Of a stretch of DNA of 64,000 nt, positions 27,470-36,054 are shown in pieces. The notes under the pieces are model-generated. The model worked only from the letters and a program-made list of their open reading frames with translations. It was not told the origin of the DNA and made no database searches. The position numbers and the translations under genes are program-made. The DNA comes from Hyphomicrobiales bacterium. Its GTDB lineage: Bacteria; Pseudomonadota; Alphaproteobacteria; Rhizobiales; Rhizobiaceae. The DNA lies in NCBI GenBank assembly GCA_900468805.1, contig UEIF01000020.1, positions 98,839 to 162,838 of the forward strand. Reading direction: 5' to 3'. The first letter of the stretch is position 1. The number at the start of each line of letters is the position of its first letter.

Positions 27470-29374
27470 TTACTCGCCGCGCCCAATCGCAAGCGCAAAC
27501 AGCCTGGCCTGCCGTTCGGCAAACGCGCGCGGGTTAGATGGTTTGTCGCCGTCAAGAATGCGTGCTTCATCCAGCAAAAGCCAGGCCGCATCCTCGCGAA
27601 ATGCCTGATTGTCCATCGATGCGATGCTGTTGACAAGCTCGCTTTGCGCATTGATCTCCAGGATCGGCTTCGATGCTGTCTGCAACCGCCCTGCTCCTTG
27701 GAGCAGTTTTTCGAGTTGGCGATCAGGGCCATGCTCCGAGGCGACAAGGCAGACCGCGCTTTCGGTCAACCGACCGGAAACGCGCACGTCGGCGACCTCC
27801 TCCCCGAGAGCGCCTCGCGCAAAATCGATGAAAGCGGCAATCTCTGGAGAGGTTTCTTGAACCTGCTCGTGAATGCCGCTCTCGCCTGCAACGTCGTTGA
27901 GATCGGCAAGACCCTGCGTAACCGACTTGAAATGCCTGCCTTCAAAATCGGGAATGTTTGTCGGCCAGAAGCTGTCGACGCCATCAGTAAGTAGCAGGAC
28001 TTCGATGCCCTTCGCACGGTAACCTTCGAGTTGCGGCGACGATTTCAGTTGGTCCATACTGGAGCCACTGATGTAATAGATCGCCGACTGCCCGTCCTTC
28101 ATCGCGGCTAAGTAGTCGGCCAAGCTCCGCTTCGCCTCGCCGGACACGGTGCTGCGAAAGCGCGCTAGTTTCAGCAATTGCGGCCTGCGCTCGAAGTCTT
28201 CGTAGATGCCCTCCTTGAGGATCGCCCCGAACAATTCCCAGACCTTGGCAAATGTCTCGGCGTCGCCGTCAGCCATTTTCTCCAGCGTAGTGAGGATTCG
28301 GCTGGTCACACCCTTTTTGATGGCGGCAAGGACCGAACTTTCCTGGATCATTTCGCGGGAGATGTTGAGTGGCAGATCCGACGTATCGACAATACCACGG
28401 ACGAACCGAAGGTAGCGCGGCAGCAACTCGGCTTCATCGGTGATGAAGACACGCTTGACGTAGAGTTTCATGCGACCCTGTCGGTCCGGATCGAATAGAT
28501 CGAATGGCTGCGATCCGGGTATGAAGGCGAGCGTCGTATATTCGTTGCGGCCCTCAGCGCGGAAATGAACGCTTGCTAGCGGCTCGTCGTACTGGCCCGA
28601 GACGCCACGGTAGAAATCGTCATAATCCTGCTTGGATAGCTCGTTCTTCTGCTTCGTCCAGAGTGCTGCCCCATCGGAGACCTGTAACGGCTCGGCGCCG
28701 TCTTTTTCGACGAGACGGATAGGAACGGGCACGTGGCCGGATTGATCACGAATGATTTTCTCGACCGTCCATTTGCTGGTATATGTCTTCGCATCGTCCA
28801 TGAGATGTAGCACGACACGCGTACCTCGAGCCGGTGCTTGCCGGAGATCGACCGCGACGATGTCATAGCTTCCCTTGCCGTCGGATGACCATTTCCAGGC
28901 CTCGCTCTCGCCGGCACGGCGGGAGATCACATCGACCCGGTCAGCGACCATGAACGAGGAATAGAAGCCGACACCGAACTGGCCTATCAATTCGGCCTTC
29001 TCCCCAGCTTTGGCCGCCTCAAGCCTGTCCATGAACGCTTTTGTTCCCGAGCGCGCGATCGTGCCGAGGGCATCGATCATCTCGTGCCGGTTCATGCCGA
29101 TGCCGTTGTCCTCGATAACGAGTGTGAGCGCCTCTTCATTGAGTGTCACGAGAATATTCGGCTGCGTCCCACCGGACGAGAGCTGCGGCTTGGAAATCGA
29201 CTCATAACGCAGCTTTTCGCAGGCATCCGCCGCGTTCGAGATCAACTCTCGGAGGAACACATCCTTGTCCGAATAAACCGAATGCACCATCATGTGCAGA
29301 AGCCGGCTGACATCGGCTTCGAATGTGTGTTGCTCGGGCTGCCGATCTTCTACTGCCGTCATTAAAAACTCCAT
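27470..29374 (-). CDS. htpG: Molecular chaperone HtpG (Hsp90)
   Basis: The 634-residue product has the full Hsp90 architecture. The N-terminal GHKL ATPase domain shows RELISNAADACEKLR near residue 41, the metal/ATP-contact motif DNGIGM near 93, and GQFGVGFYSSFMV near 130. The middle domain follows (about residues 240-500) with the conserved GIVDTSDLPLNISRE, and the C-terminal dimerisation domain is present. HtpG remodels client proteins in the cytosol. The first residues before EQHTFEADVSRLLHMMV are variable; the ATG at 29374 is acceptable, and another ATG lies 4 codons in. It is one of the few housekeeping-type genes in this mosaic region. Confidence 0.97.
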   Translation of the reverse strand: MEFLMTAVEDRQPEQHTFEADVSRLLHMMVHSVYSDKDVFLRELISNAADACEKLRYESISKPQLSSGGTQPNILVTLNEEALTLVIEDNGIGMNRHEMIDALGTIARSGTKAFMDRLEAAKAGEKAELIGQFGVGFYSSFMVADRVDVISRRAGESEAWKWSSDGKGSYDIVAVDLRQAPARGTRVVLHLMDDAKTYTSKWTVEKIIRDQSGHVPVPIRLVEKDGAEPLQVSDGAALWTKQKNELSKQDYDDFYRGVSGQYDEPLASVHFRAEGRNEYTTLAFIPGSQPFDLFDPDRQGRMKLYVKRVFITDEAELLPRYLRFVRGIVDTSDLPLNISREMIQESSVLAAIKKGVTSRILTTLEKMADGDAETFAKVWELFGAILKEGIYEDFERRPQLLKLARFRSTVSGEAKRSLADYLAAMKDGQSAIYYISGSSMDQLKSSPQLEGYRAKGIEVLLLTDGVDSFWPTNIPDFEGRHFKSVTQGLADLNDVAGESGIHEQVQETSPEIAAFIDFARGALGEEVADVRVSGRLTESAVCLVASEHGPDRQLEKLLQGAGRLQTASKPILEINAQSELVNSIASMDNQAFREDAAWLLLDEARILDGDKPSNPRAFAERQARLFALAIGRGE

Positions 29375-29493
29375 CGTGCAGAAATCGCCGGTCAGATGGT
29401 TTTTCCGCGATTAGATTTCAAGCACTTTCTGCCGCCTTGACGAGCTTTCTTTGGTCTTTCGACTCCTGTCTGTTGTCCTCCAATGAACACTGA

Positions 29494-29702
29494 TCAGACC
29501 GCAATATCGCGAAGCTGCGAGTACTTATCCCAAAACAGGTCGAGGCCGGGTTTGTCCCATAGCTCGAAGATGCCTTCGAATGTTTTTCACTTCTACTTGC
29601 AGGCGTCCACCTTTTCAAAAGGCCGCGTTTCCACGGATTGATTTTTTTGAACTTCGCGATCACGGCTTCGAGCCGGTCGCGATAGTTGTTGATAGTGGTC
29701 AC
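29494..29702 (-). pseudogene. Short unrecognised gene, frameshifted
   Basis: The frame from the ATG at 29702 reads MTTINNYRDRLEAVIAKFKK and then becomes Ser-rich and implausible. A different frame ending at the TGA at 29494 reads FEGIFELWDKPGLDLFWDKY, which looks like its natural continuation. The break suggests a decayed small gene of unknown family. Confidence 0.35.
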
Positions 29703-29726
29703 CCTGCCCCCCCGCCTCCAAAATAA

Positions 29727-29933
29727 CTAGTCCTGCACCGAACGTGGCGACGGGAACTCACCTTTGATAAGAAGCAATCGCTCACCATCTTTGAGGGTGA
29801 CCCGCTCGTAACTAACCGCTGCAGAAGCGCCGCCGGCGATAAACGTGCCAACGATTATCGCCAGCGAGCACGCCGCGGCGGCGCGCCTGAGCCCCCATTT
29901 CGAACGCAACTGCACCGTTTCTTGATCACTCAC
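29727..29933 (-). CDS. Truncated paralogue of the neighbouring ClpP-like protein N-terminus
   Basis: About 68 residues from the GTG at 29933. A hydrophobic segment (AAAACSLAIIVGTFIAGGAS) is followed by a beta-type stretch, VSYERVTLKDGERLLLIKGEF, that resembles the segment after the signal peptide in the upstream protein (LAYDVHQTDSGSKFAIISGSF). The gene stops there, before any catalytic region. The GTG overlaps the upstream stop (GTGAGTGA), so it would be translationally coupled. It may be a 3'-truncated duplicate or a small membrane-anchored partner. Confidence 0.5.
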   Translation of the reverse strand: MSDQETVQLRSKWGLRRAAAACSLAIIVGTFIAGGASAAVSYERVTLKDGERLLLIKGEFPSPRSVQD

Positions 29934-31071
29934 AGCAAACCTTCCGCACATAGGTATTGCCGATGGTCACCATCGAGTCCTTGGCAATAAGGCCATGACC
30001 TTTGAGAGCTGTGGAAACATCCTTGGCTTCCTGTTCGGCGTAGACGTCCTTCAAGGTGACAGCAATCCAGCCGTTGGCGGCAAGATGGGCCGATAGCGGA
30101 ACCGGTGACGTCCTGACGAACGCTTCCGCCTCCGGAAGCGTACTGAAGCTCCTTACCTGGACATACCTGCCCTCGCCCGCATCGTCTTCGAACTGCGTTA
30201 CGTGAACCCAGGTATAGTGCATGAAGCCAACTCTGCCGGCGACCAATACACGATACCAGTCACCACGCACCTCAAGGATTTGTACCGCGGTGCCATTGCG
30301 CGCATCGCCGACGTCCTTCGCATCCGGATCTCCCATCGACTTGATCGCCACGTGGCCCTTCGGATGACGGACCACTCCATCGCGAGCGATCGGAACCTCC
30401 AGCGAGGCCTCAGCCTTGGCTTGCACGTCGGTGGGAGTCTGCGATGCCAACGCTGGCGCGTCGGGGATGGCTTGCGAGGACGCCAACGGCGCAGCGTTTG
30501 GCGTCGTCACCTTGAACTTTGCCATCTCGCTGCCAGACAGGTAGCGGATATCGTTGCTGTCATATGAGAGCGATAGCTGGAGGAGACCGGGGTCGACGCC
30601 CATCTCGGACATATAGCCGATGATCTCGGCCGTCGTCTGTTGCACGGCCGAGACCGCGTCATCGATCGGGATGCCGTTGCTGTCACTGAACGAGGATTTG
30701 TGAACACCGATCGACCCGGGCTCGGCAAAACGGGTTGCGCCGCCGAGAAAGGCGAGCGAGCAGGCCGAAGCGCATTCGGCCTTTCGAGCCTGAACGGTTG
30801 ATAGTCCAAGAGACCGGATGAGCCTCCCCAATTCCATGGCCTTCGCGACATTGCCGCCGAAACTATCGAATCCGACCGCGAACAAGTGCTCGCGGGTAGC
30901 CAGGTCCCGAAACGGAGAGAGATCGTCAGAGTATTCGAACGAGCCGCTGATGATGGCAAATTTGCTGCCGCTGTCCGTCTGATGCACATCATAGGCAAGC
31001 TTTGCGTCGGCGCTTGTGGCGGCAAAAGCAATGGAAATCGCGATCAACGTGACCGAAAAGCGTATAGACAT
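29926..31071 (-). CDS. Exported ClpP-like protein with SH3-like and SPOR-like domains
   Basis: The 381-residue protein has a Sec signal peptide (about residues 1-23, ending ATSADA). A ClpP/crotonase-like domain follows at about residues 25-180: GGNVAKAMELGRLIRSLG, then CASACSLAFLGG with the Ser expected of the nucleophile elbow, and PGSIGVHKSSF with the His region. After a linker comes an SH3-like domain at about 235-290 (VQILEVRGDWYRVLVAGRVG) and a SPOR-like tail near 300-375. SH3 and SPOR-type modules bind cell-wall material, so the protein probably acts in the periplasm on or near peptidoglycan. Peptidase activity is inferred from fold only. Confidence 0.8.
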   Translation of the reverse strand: MSIRFSVTLIAISIAFAATSADAKLAYDVHQTDSGSKFAIISGSFEYSDDLSPFRDLATREHLFAVGFDSFGGNVAKAMELGRLIRSLGLSTVQARKAECASACSLAFLGGATRFAEPGSIGVHKSSFSDSNGIPIDDAVSAVQQTTAEIIGYMSEMGVDPGLLQLSLSYDSNDIRYLSGSEMAKFKVTTPNAAPLASSQAIPDAPALASQTPTDVQAKAEASLEVPIARDGVVRHPKGHVAIKSMGDPDAKDVGDARNGTAVQILEVRGDWYRVLVAGRVGFMHYTWVHVTQFEDDAGEGRYVQVRSFSTLPEAEAFVRTSPVPLSAHLAANGWIAVTLKDVYAEQEAKDVSTALKGHGLIAKDSMVTIGNTYVRKVCCE

Positions 31072-31494
31072 ACGACTAACCCTAACGACAGGAAAAGAAA
31101 GCCATAATCGCGCTTTGGTCGCAAGTAGTCCGGAAAGTTTCCATCAAAAAGAGTAAACTTTAGGGAGATGACGTCGCGGCGGATCCTTAGAAGGTTTTGC
31201 GATTGAATTCCGCGCCAAGCGTCGAAGCGATCTGCGCCTCCGCGTCGAGCGGCGACATACCCGATGCTACAAGGTCTCGAAACGTGTCTCGCATCAGAAT
31301 ATGACCCTCTGGATACCTGCGCAGTGCGTCCGGGGGTTCCCCTATCCGCACTCAATCAGTGTTTGAAGCAATACTTTCGATGCCACTGCAAGAACCGAGG
31401 ATGCGGACGCTCGAATGGTCGCGATGGAACGATCGCCCTCCCAGTCCGGTTGTTCACACCCCGAACGCCATAAGATGATTTCGGATGACAGCTA
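31072..31494. other. Gap with one weak small frame
   Basis: Between the ClpP-like gene and the inverted repeat in front of vapB. A small minus-strand frame at 31187-31351 is entered separately; the rest shows nothing recognisable. Confidence 0.3.
31187..31351 (-). CDS. Possible small hypothetical protein
   Basis: A 54-codon frame starting with GTG at 31351, or with ATG at 31294 for a 35-residue version. The sequence (YPEGHILMRDTFRDLVASGM, then SPLDAEAQIASTLG) looks helical and protein-like with normal rhizobial codon use. It is too short for a family call. Confidence 0.3.
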   Translation of the reverse strand: MRIGEPPDALRRYPEGHILMRDTFRDLVASGMSPLDAEAQIASTLGAEFNRKTF

Positions 31495-31527
31495 TAACCA
31501 TCGATAACTATCGTTTATCGATGGTTA
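31495..31527. repeat. Perfect 13-base inverted repeat upstream of vapBC
   Basis: TAACCATCGATAA (31495-31507), a 7-base spacer, then the exact complement TTATCGATGGTTA (31515-31527). It ends 74 bases before the vapB ATG. Type II antitoxins repress their own operons by binding such palindromes, so this is a good candidate operator. A recombination site for the downstream integrase is the alternative. Confidence 0.6.
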
Positions 31528-31601
31528 GCCATCTAAAGGCTTTTTCTTGCCATCTCCGCCACTGAGCGCTATGTTCAGCACGAATTCGACGAGGAACCAA
31601 A

Positions 31602-31859
31602 ATGTCCGAACCGCAACTCTCCGTGCGGAGCACCAAGGCCCGGGATCTGGCCCATGCGTTGGCGCGCCGCACTGGCCAGCCGATCAACAAGCTCGTTGAA
31701 ATCGCGCTCGAGCACTACGATCGCGAACTGCGCGAGCAGCAGGCACAATCCCCGATGGACGTTCTGCTGGATCTGATGGCAGAAGGTCGCCGCACTGTGC
31801 CGGCTGGCACGACATCCGCTCATGACGATCTCTACGACGAACACGGTCTTCCGAAATGA
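31602..31859 (+). CDS. vapB: VapB-type antitoxin (Rv0623-like)
   Basis: The 85-residue protein begins SVRSTKARDLAHALARRTGQ, the ribbon-helix-helix-like N-terminus of the Rv0623 antitoxin family, which binds DNA and the toxin. The C-terminal half is acidic and flexible (AHDDLYDEHGLPK), as expected of a toxin-neutralising tail. It overlaps vapC by four bases (ATGA). Confidence 0.88.
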   Translation: MSEPQLSVRSTKARDLAHALARRTGQPINKLVEIALEHYDRELREQQAQSPMDVLLDLMAEGRRTVPAGTTSAHDDLYDEHGLPK

Positions 31860-32260
31860 TCGCCATCGATACGTCGGTGATCGTGGCAATGGCTCTGCGA
31901 GAACCCGAAGCCGAGCAGTTCAGTGCGCTGGTCCGGCAGGAAGCCGCAGTGATTGGCTGGCCGACGCTGCTGGAAGCGCGGATGGTGCTCACCGGTAAAG
32001 GTTTTGGCAACGCAGCGGCCATTGTCGCCCAGCTTGTCGCTTTGCCGAATGTCACGGCAATCGCCTTCGACGAGCGTCAGTACCAGGCGGCGGAAAAGGC
32101 CTTTGACCAATTCGGCAAAGGCCGGCATCCCGCCAGCCTCAACATGGGCGACTGTTTTTCTTATGCGGTGGCCGCGATCGCCAGGGCCCCTCTCCTGTTC
32201 AAGGGTCAGGATTTCGGGAAGACAGACCTGAAACTGCATCCAGCTTCCGCGACGGCGTGA
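31856..32260 (+). CDS. vapC: VapC-type PIN-domain ribonuclease toxin
   Basis: The 134-residue PIN domain keeps the acidic residues that bind Mg: Asp5 in AIDTSVI, Glu in TLLEARMVL near residue 40, and Asp in NMGDCFSYA near residue 98. VapC toxins cleave specific RNAs when their antitoxin is degraded. The ATG overlaps the vapB stop, and the vapC stop overlaps the GTG of the integrase gene, so three genes appear coupled. Confidence 0.92.
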   Translation: MIAIDTSVIVAMALREPEAEQFSALVRQEAAVIGWPTLLEARMVLTGKGFGNAAAIVAQLVALPNVTAIAFDERQYQAAEKAFDQFGKGRHPASLNMGDCFSYAVAAIARAPLLFKGQDFGKTDLKLHPASATA

Positions 32261-33393
32261 CAATGACGAGCGCCGTCGAACGCCGCGCCAAAGAGCTTGA
32301 TACCATCGCAGCGGTGCTACCGGTCGAACGCCGCGACGAACTCGCCGAGCTGTTGACCGACCAGGATGTCGAAACCCTACGGCATCTCGTCAACCAGGGC
32401 ATGGGCGACAACACGCTGCGGGCGCTGACTTCGGACCTCGCCTATCTCGAAGCCTGGGGGCTGGCGGCGACCGGGCGGCCCTTGCCTTACCCGGCACCAG
32501 AAGCCTTACTGCTGAAATTCGTCGCCCATCACCTCTGGGACCCGGAGCGCCGCGCGGCCGATCCCGATCACGGCATGCCTGTAGAGGTCGACAACAACCT
32601 CCGGCGCCAAGGTTTTCTCAAATCCACCGGTCCGCATGCGCCGGCCACGGTGCGCCGCCGGCTGGCGAACTGGTCGACGCTGACCAAATGGCGCAGCCTC
32701 GATGGTGCCTTCGCCTCCCCTGCGCTCAAATCCGCCATTCGCCTGGCCGTGCGCGCCGTCCCACGGACCCGGCGCCGCAAGAGTGCCAAGGCGGTGACCG
32801 GCGACGTGCTGGCCAAGCTGTTGGCGACCTGCGCAACCGACAGGCTGCGCGATCTGCGCGACCGGGCGATCCTGATGGTCGCTTTTGCCTCCGGCGGCCG
32901 TCGGCGCAGCGAGATCGCCGGGTTGCGGTGCGAGCAACTGACCGCCGAGCCGCCGATCGGCGTGCCCGATGGCTCTCCCCTCCCCTCTCTGGCCATTCAT
33001 CTCGGCCGCACCAAAACGACGACCGGAGAACAGGACGACGTGGTCTACCTGACCGGTCGACCGGTGGAGGCGCTGAACGCCTGGATGGCGGCGGCAAAGA
33101 TCGACAAGGGCAGCGTGTTTCGGGGGATCGGGCGCTGGGGGACCGTATCGCGCCGCGCGCTGGATCCACAGTCCGTCAATGCGATCATCAAGCAGCGGGC
33201 GGAGATGGCCGGGCTCGAGGCTGGGGATTTTTCGGCGCATGGCCTGCGGTCGGGTTATCTCACAGAGGCCGCCAACCGAGGCGTTCCACTGCCCGAAGCG
33301 ATGGAGCAATCGAGGCACCGGTCAGTTCAGCAGGCCTCCAGCTATTACAACAATGCTGCAAGGAGGAGCGGCCGGGCCGCACGGCTTCTCTGA
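32257..33393 (+). CDS. Site-specific tyrosine recombinase / integrase
   Basis: A 378-residue protein with an N-terminal SAM-like DNA-binding domain and a C-terminal catalytic domain. Catalytic residues are visible: Arg in GGRRRSEIAGLR near residue 220, HGLRSGY near 328, the second His in SRHRS near 350, and Tyr in SSYYNNAA near 358. The GTG at 32257 overlaps the vapC stop (GTGA); an ATG two codons later is the alternative. It catalyses strand exchange at specific sites and may be the recombinase of a plasmid or island. It sits at the border between the mosaic region and the conserved sugar operon. Confidence 0.9.
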   Translation: MTMTSAVERRAKELDTIAAVLPVERRDELAELLTDQDVETLRHLVNQGMGDNTLRALTSDLAYLEAWGLAATGRPLPYPAPEALLLKFVAHHLWDPERRAADPDHGMPVEVDNNLRRQGFLKSTGPHAPATVRRRLANWSTLTKWRSLDGAFASPALKSAIRLAVRAVPRTRRRKSAKAVTGDVLAKLLATCATDRLRDLRDRAILMVAFASGGRRRSEIAGLRCEQLTAEPPIGVPDGSPLPSLAIHLGRTKTTTGEQDDVVYLTGRPVEALNAWMAAAKIDKGSVFRGIGRWGTVSRRALDPQSVNAIIKQRAEMAGLEAGDFSAHGLRSGYLTEAANRGVPLPEAMEQSRHRSVQQASSYYNNAARRSGRAARLL

Positions 33394-33735
33394 TGGCCGG
33401 AGTTGGCCGCATTCCGGTCAACCCGAAAGATTCCACTGATCCTGGCAGGTAATAAACTGTATCATTCCAAGGAAATTGATTCCGCTTAATCAAACCGATC
33501 GACATTCGATCTTTTCAGTGCAGCAAGAACGCTTCATCAGAGGCGATGGCAATCTCCTCATTCGTCAGCGCAACGAGCATCGATGTCCCGCGCAACGTAC
33601 GAGGCTAGAAAGCGCCACGTTTTCCAACCCGAAATAACCATTGCAACAAGCGAATCCTCCCGGTCGCGGCCGCGTTTCCCCCGCAGGGCCTCAACGGAAC
33701 TGACATCGATCACGAGAGTCCCTCTGCTATGGTTA
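33394..33735. other. Gap between integrase and sugar ABC operon
   Basis: No intact gene. A minus-strand frame near 33560-33725 (GKRGRDREDSLVAMVISGW) looks protein-like but has neither a start nor neighbours in frame, and may be a remnant. Confidence 0.3.
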
Positions 33736-33766
33736 GCTCATCATACCAGTTGACATGTCAATGAGC
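33736..33766. promoter_or_regulatory. Nested inverted repeats upstream of the sugar ABC operon
   Basis: A perfect 12-base palindrome, TTGACATGTCAA, occupies 33750-33761. It lies inside a wider inverted repeat, GCTCAT (33736-33741) and ATGAGC (33761-33766). The site is 40 bases before the start codon of the substrate-binding protein, which suits an operator for a LacI- or GntR-type regulator; no such regulator gene is adjacent. Confidence 0.5.
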
Positions 33767-33806
33767 ATCCGGCAAGAAAGGCGCCAGCTTACAAGAGGAG
33801 GACGTA

Positions 33807-35060
33807 ATGCTGACGCTTTCTGCAAAATTGAAGTCTTCATGCATGGCCGCTATCGCTGTCGCGGCCGTTGCCGTAACGCCCGTCAAGGCTGAAGACATCA
33901 CGCTCTGGACACTGAACTTCGACAACAATGCCGCCAATGTGGCGCTGAAGAAGGTTGCGAGCGACTTCGAAGCGGCAAATCCGGGAACCCATATCGAGAT
34001 CGTCCAGCGCGCCGTCGACGAGCACAAGACGGCGCTGCGCGTGGCTGCCGGTTCCAACCGCGGCCCGGACATCTATTTCAGCTGGGCAGGCCTTGGTCTC
34101 GGCGGCGAATATGTGAAGGCCGGCCTGTCGCTGCCGCTCGACAAGTATTACACCGAATATAAGTGGAACGACGAGCTGCTTCCCTCGGCAGCAGCCTTCG
34201 CCGATCTCTATCCGGGCGGCAAGCACGGCACACCTTTCACCTTCAAGGGTGAGGCCGTCTATTACAACAAGAAGCTCTTCCAACAGGCCGGCATTACCGA
34301 AGAGCCGAAGACCTACGACGAGCTTCTGGCCGCAGCCGAGAAGCTGAAGGCAGCCGGCATTCCGGGCTTCACCTTCGGCGGCACCGTCAACTGGCACGTC
34401 ATGCGCCTGATGGATGTGATCCTCGAAACCAAATGCGGTGCGGAAAAGCACGACCAGCTGAAGCTGATGAAGCTCGACTGGTCGAAGGAGCCCTGCGCCA
34501 CCGACGCATTCGCCGAATTCGCCAAGTGGACGAAGGATTATACGCTGCAGCCTTTCATGGGCATCGACAACAAGCAGTCCTATAGCCTGTTTACCGCCGG
34601 CCGTGCGGCGATGATGCTGGAAGGCGACTGGCTGGTCGGTCAGCTCTCCGGCAGCGGCGTCAACCTCGATGATTACGGGATCTTCCCCTTCCCGACCAAC
34701 ACCAACCGCCTCTACGGTTTTGCCGAGTATAATTACATCAGCACCAAGACCAAGAGCCCGGATATGGCTGCGAAGTTCGTCGACTATTTCTTGTCGACGA
34801 AGGTGCAGCAGGATCTCGTCGGCCAGATCAGCTCGATCTCGGTCAACAAGAATGTCCAGTACAGCAACCAGAAGCCTCTGGAGGCCGAGTGGCTGGATAT
34901 CTTCAAGACCTACAGCAAGATCTACATGAACGGCGACCAGGCCTTCCCGCTTGACGTGACGACGGAATATTTCCGCGTCATCAACGATGTTGCCTCCGGC
35001 AGCATCGAGCCGGCAGACGCTGCAAAGCAGATGCAGGCCTTCATCGCCGGCAGAACCTGA
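33807..35060 (+). CDS. Sugar ABC transporter substrate-binding protein (family 1)
   Basis: The 417-residue periplasmic protein has a Sec signal peptide (residues 1-29, ending PVKA|ED) and the family 1 solute-binding fold: an N-terminal ITLWTLNF strand, GPDIYFSWAG near residue 88 and GRAAMMLEGDWL near 265 are typical of carbohydrate-binding members. A strong GAGGAGG precedes the ATG. It is the first gene of a five-gene operon with two permeases, a glycoside hydrolase and an ATPase, so the ligand is most likely an oligosaccharide or glycoside. Confidence 0.95.
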   Translation: MLTLSAKLKSSCMAAIAVAAVAVTPVKAEDITLWTLNFDNNAANVALKKVASDFEAANPGTHIEIVQRAVDEHKTALRVAAGSNRGPDIYFSWAGLGLGGEYVKAGLSLPLDKYYTEYKWNDELLPSAAAFADLYPGGKHGTPFTFKGEAVYYNKKLFQQAGITEEPKTYDELLAAAEKLKAAGIPGFTFGGTVNWHVMRLMDVILETKCGAEKHDQLKLMKLDWSKEPCATDAFAEFAKWTKDYTLQPFMGIDNKQSYSLFTAGRAAMMLEGDWLVGQLSGSGVNLDDYGIFPFPTNTNRLYGFAEYNYISTKTKSPDMAAKFVDYFLSTKVQQDLVGQISSISVNKNVQYSNQKPLEAEWLDIFKTYSKIYMNGDQAFPLDVTTEYFRVINDVASGSIEPADAAKQMQAFIAGRT

Positions 35061-35154
35061 CCCCTCCCGAGACGCCGGCTGGCCGACACAATGTCGGTCG
35101 GCTGGCGCCGCATACGCAAGACCGGCAGGGCGATGCCCTGCCCCGGAGGTGACA

Positions 35155-36054
35155 ATGTCCTTGCGCCAAACAACGCATGATCCACGCGTGCAGGCCTTCA
35201 TCCTGCTCGTGCCGGCTCTGGCCATCTACGCGATCTTCGCGCTCTACCCGATGCTGAACGTGGTTATCATCAGCTTCCAGAAGTGGAACGGGCTCGATCC
35301 GCAACGGCCCTTCGTCGGCCTCGCGAATTACGCGGCGATCTTCACGCGCGATCCGGTCTTCTGGGTCGCCTTCAAGAATACCGTGATCTGGACGCTGATG
35401 AGCCTGGTTTTCCCACCGCTGGTCGGGCTGCTGCTCGCGCTCAGCCTCAACCAGAAGATTTTTGGCCGCAACAGCCTGCGCGCCATTTTCTACCTGCCCG
35501 TCATCATCGCGCCGATCGCCGTCGCCACCATGTGGAAGTGGATGTACGATCCCTTCTTCGGTCTGTTCAGCCAGTTGCTGACCTCATGGGGGATGCAGAC
35601 CTCGATCAAGGACTGGCTCGGCAACAAGGATATTGCGCTCTATTCCGTCTTCATCGCCTATCTGTGGCAGACCGTCGGTTTCTCGATGGTGCTGTTCCTC
35701 GCAGGGCTTCAGAACGTCTCGCAGACGCTGGTCGAAGCCGCCCGCATCGATGGCGCCGGCCGCTGGGCCGTATTCAAGCATGTCACCCTGCCCGCGCTGC
35801 GACCCACCATTACGATCGTGCTCGTCCTCTCCATCATCTCGTCGCTGAAGGCCTTCGACATCGTATATGGCCTGACCGGCGGCGGTCCTGCCCAGTCGAC
35901 GCAGATGCTGGCACTCTGGGCCTTCACCCAGGCGATGCAGATCTTCGATTTCGGCCGCGGTGCGGCGATCTCGGTGGTGCTGCTTTTGATCACCATGGCG
36001 ATCGTCATCCCCTATCTGCGCTGGACACAAAAGCACGAGGAGGTCGACGCGTGA
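35155..36054 (+). CDS. Sugar ABC transporter permease (MalF type)
   Basis: A 299-residue membrane protein with six predicted segments. The binding-protein-dependent signature (EAARIDGAGRWAVFKHVTLP, the EAA loop) at about residues 195-214 contacts the ATPase. The ATG at 35155 follows GGAGGTGAC and is preferred over an open upstream frame from 34987 that overlaps the binding-protein gene. Its stop overlaps the GTG of the next permease. Confidence 0.95.
   Translation: MSLRQTTHDPRVQAFILLVPALAIYAIFALYPMLNVVIISFQKWNGLDPQRPFVGLANYAAIFTRDPVFWVAFKNTVIWTLMSLVFPPLVGLLLALSLNQKIFGRNSLRAIFYLPVIIAPIAVATMWKWMYDPFFGLFSQLLTSWGMQTSIKDWLGNKDIALYSVFIAYLWQTVGFSMVLFLAGLQNVSQTLVEAARIDGAGRWAVFKHVTLPALRPTITIVLVLSIISSLKAFDIVYGLTGGGPAQSTQMLALWAFTQAMQIFDFGRGAAISVVLLLITMAIVIPYLRWTQKHEEVDA

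Noticed and set aside
33837..35225. 462-codon minus-strand frame opposite the sugar binding protein
   Set aside because: Antisense shadow; the binding protein on the plus strand has a signal peptide, ribosome-binding site and operon partners.
35283..36050. Upstream extension of the second permease frame
   Set aside because: The extension lies over the first permease in another frame and is Arg/Pro-rich; the overlap GTG at 36051 is the sensible start.
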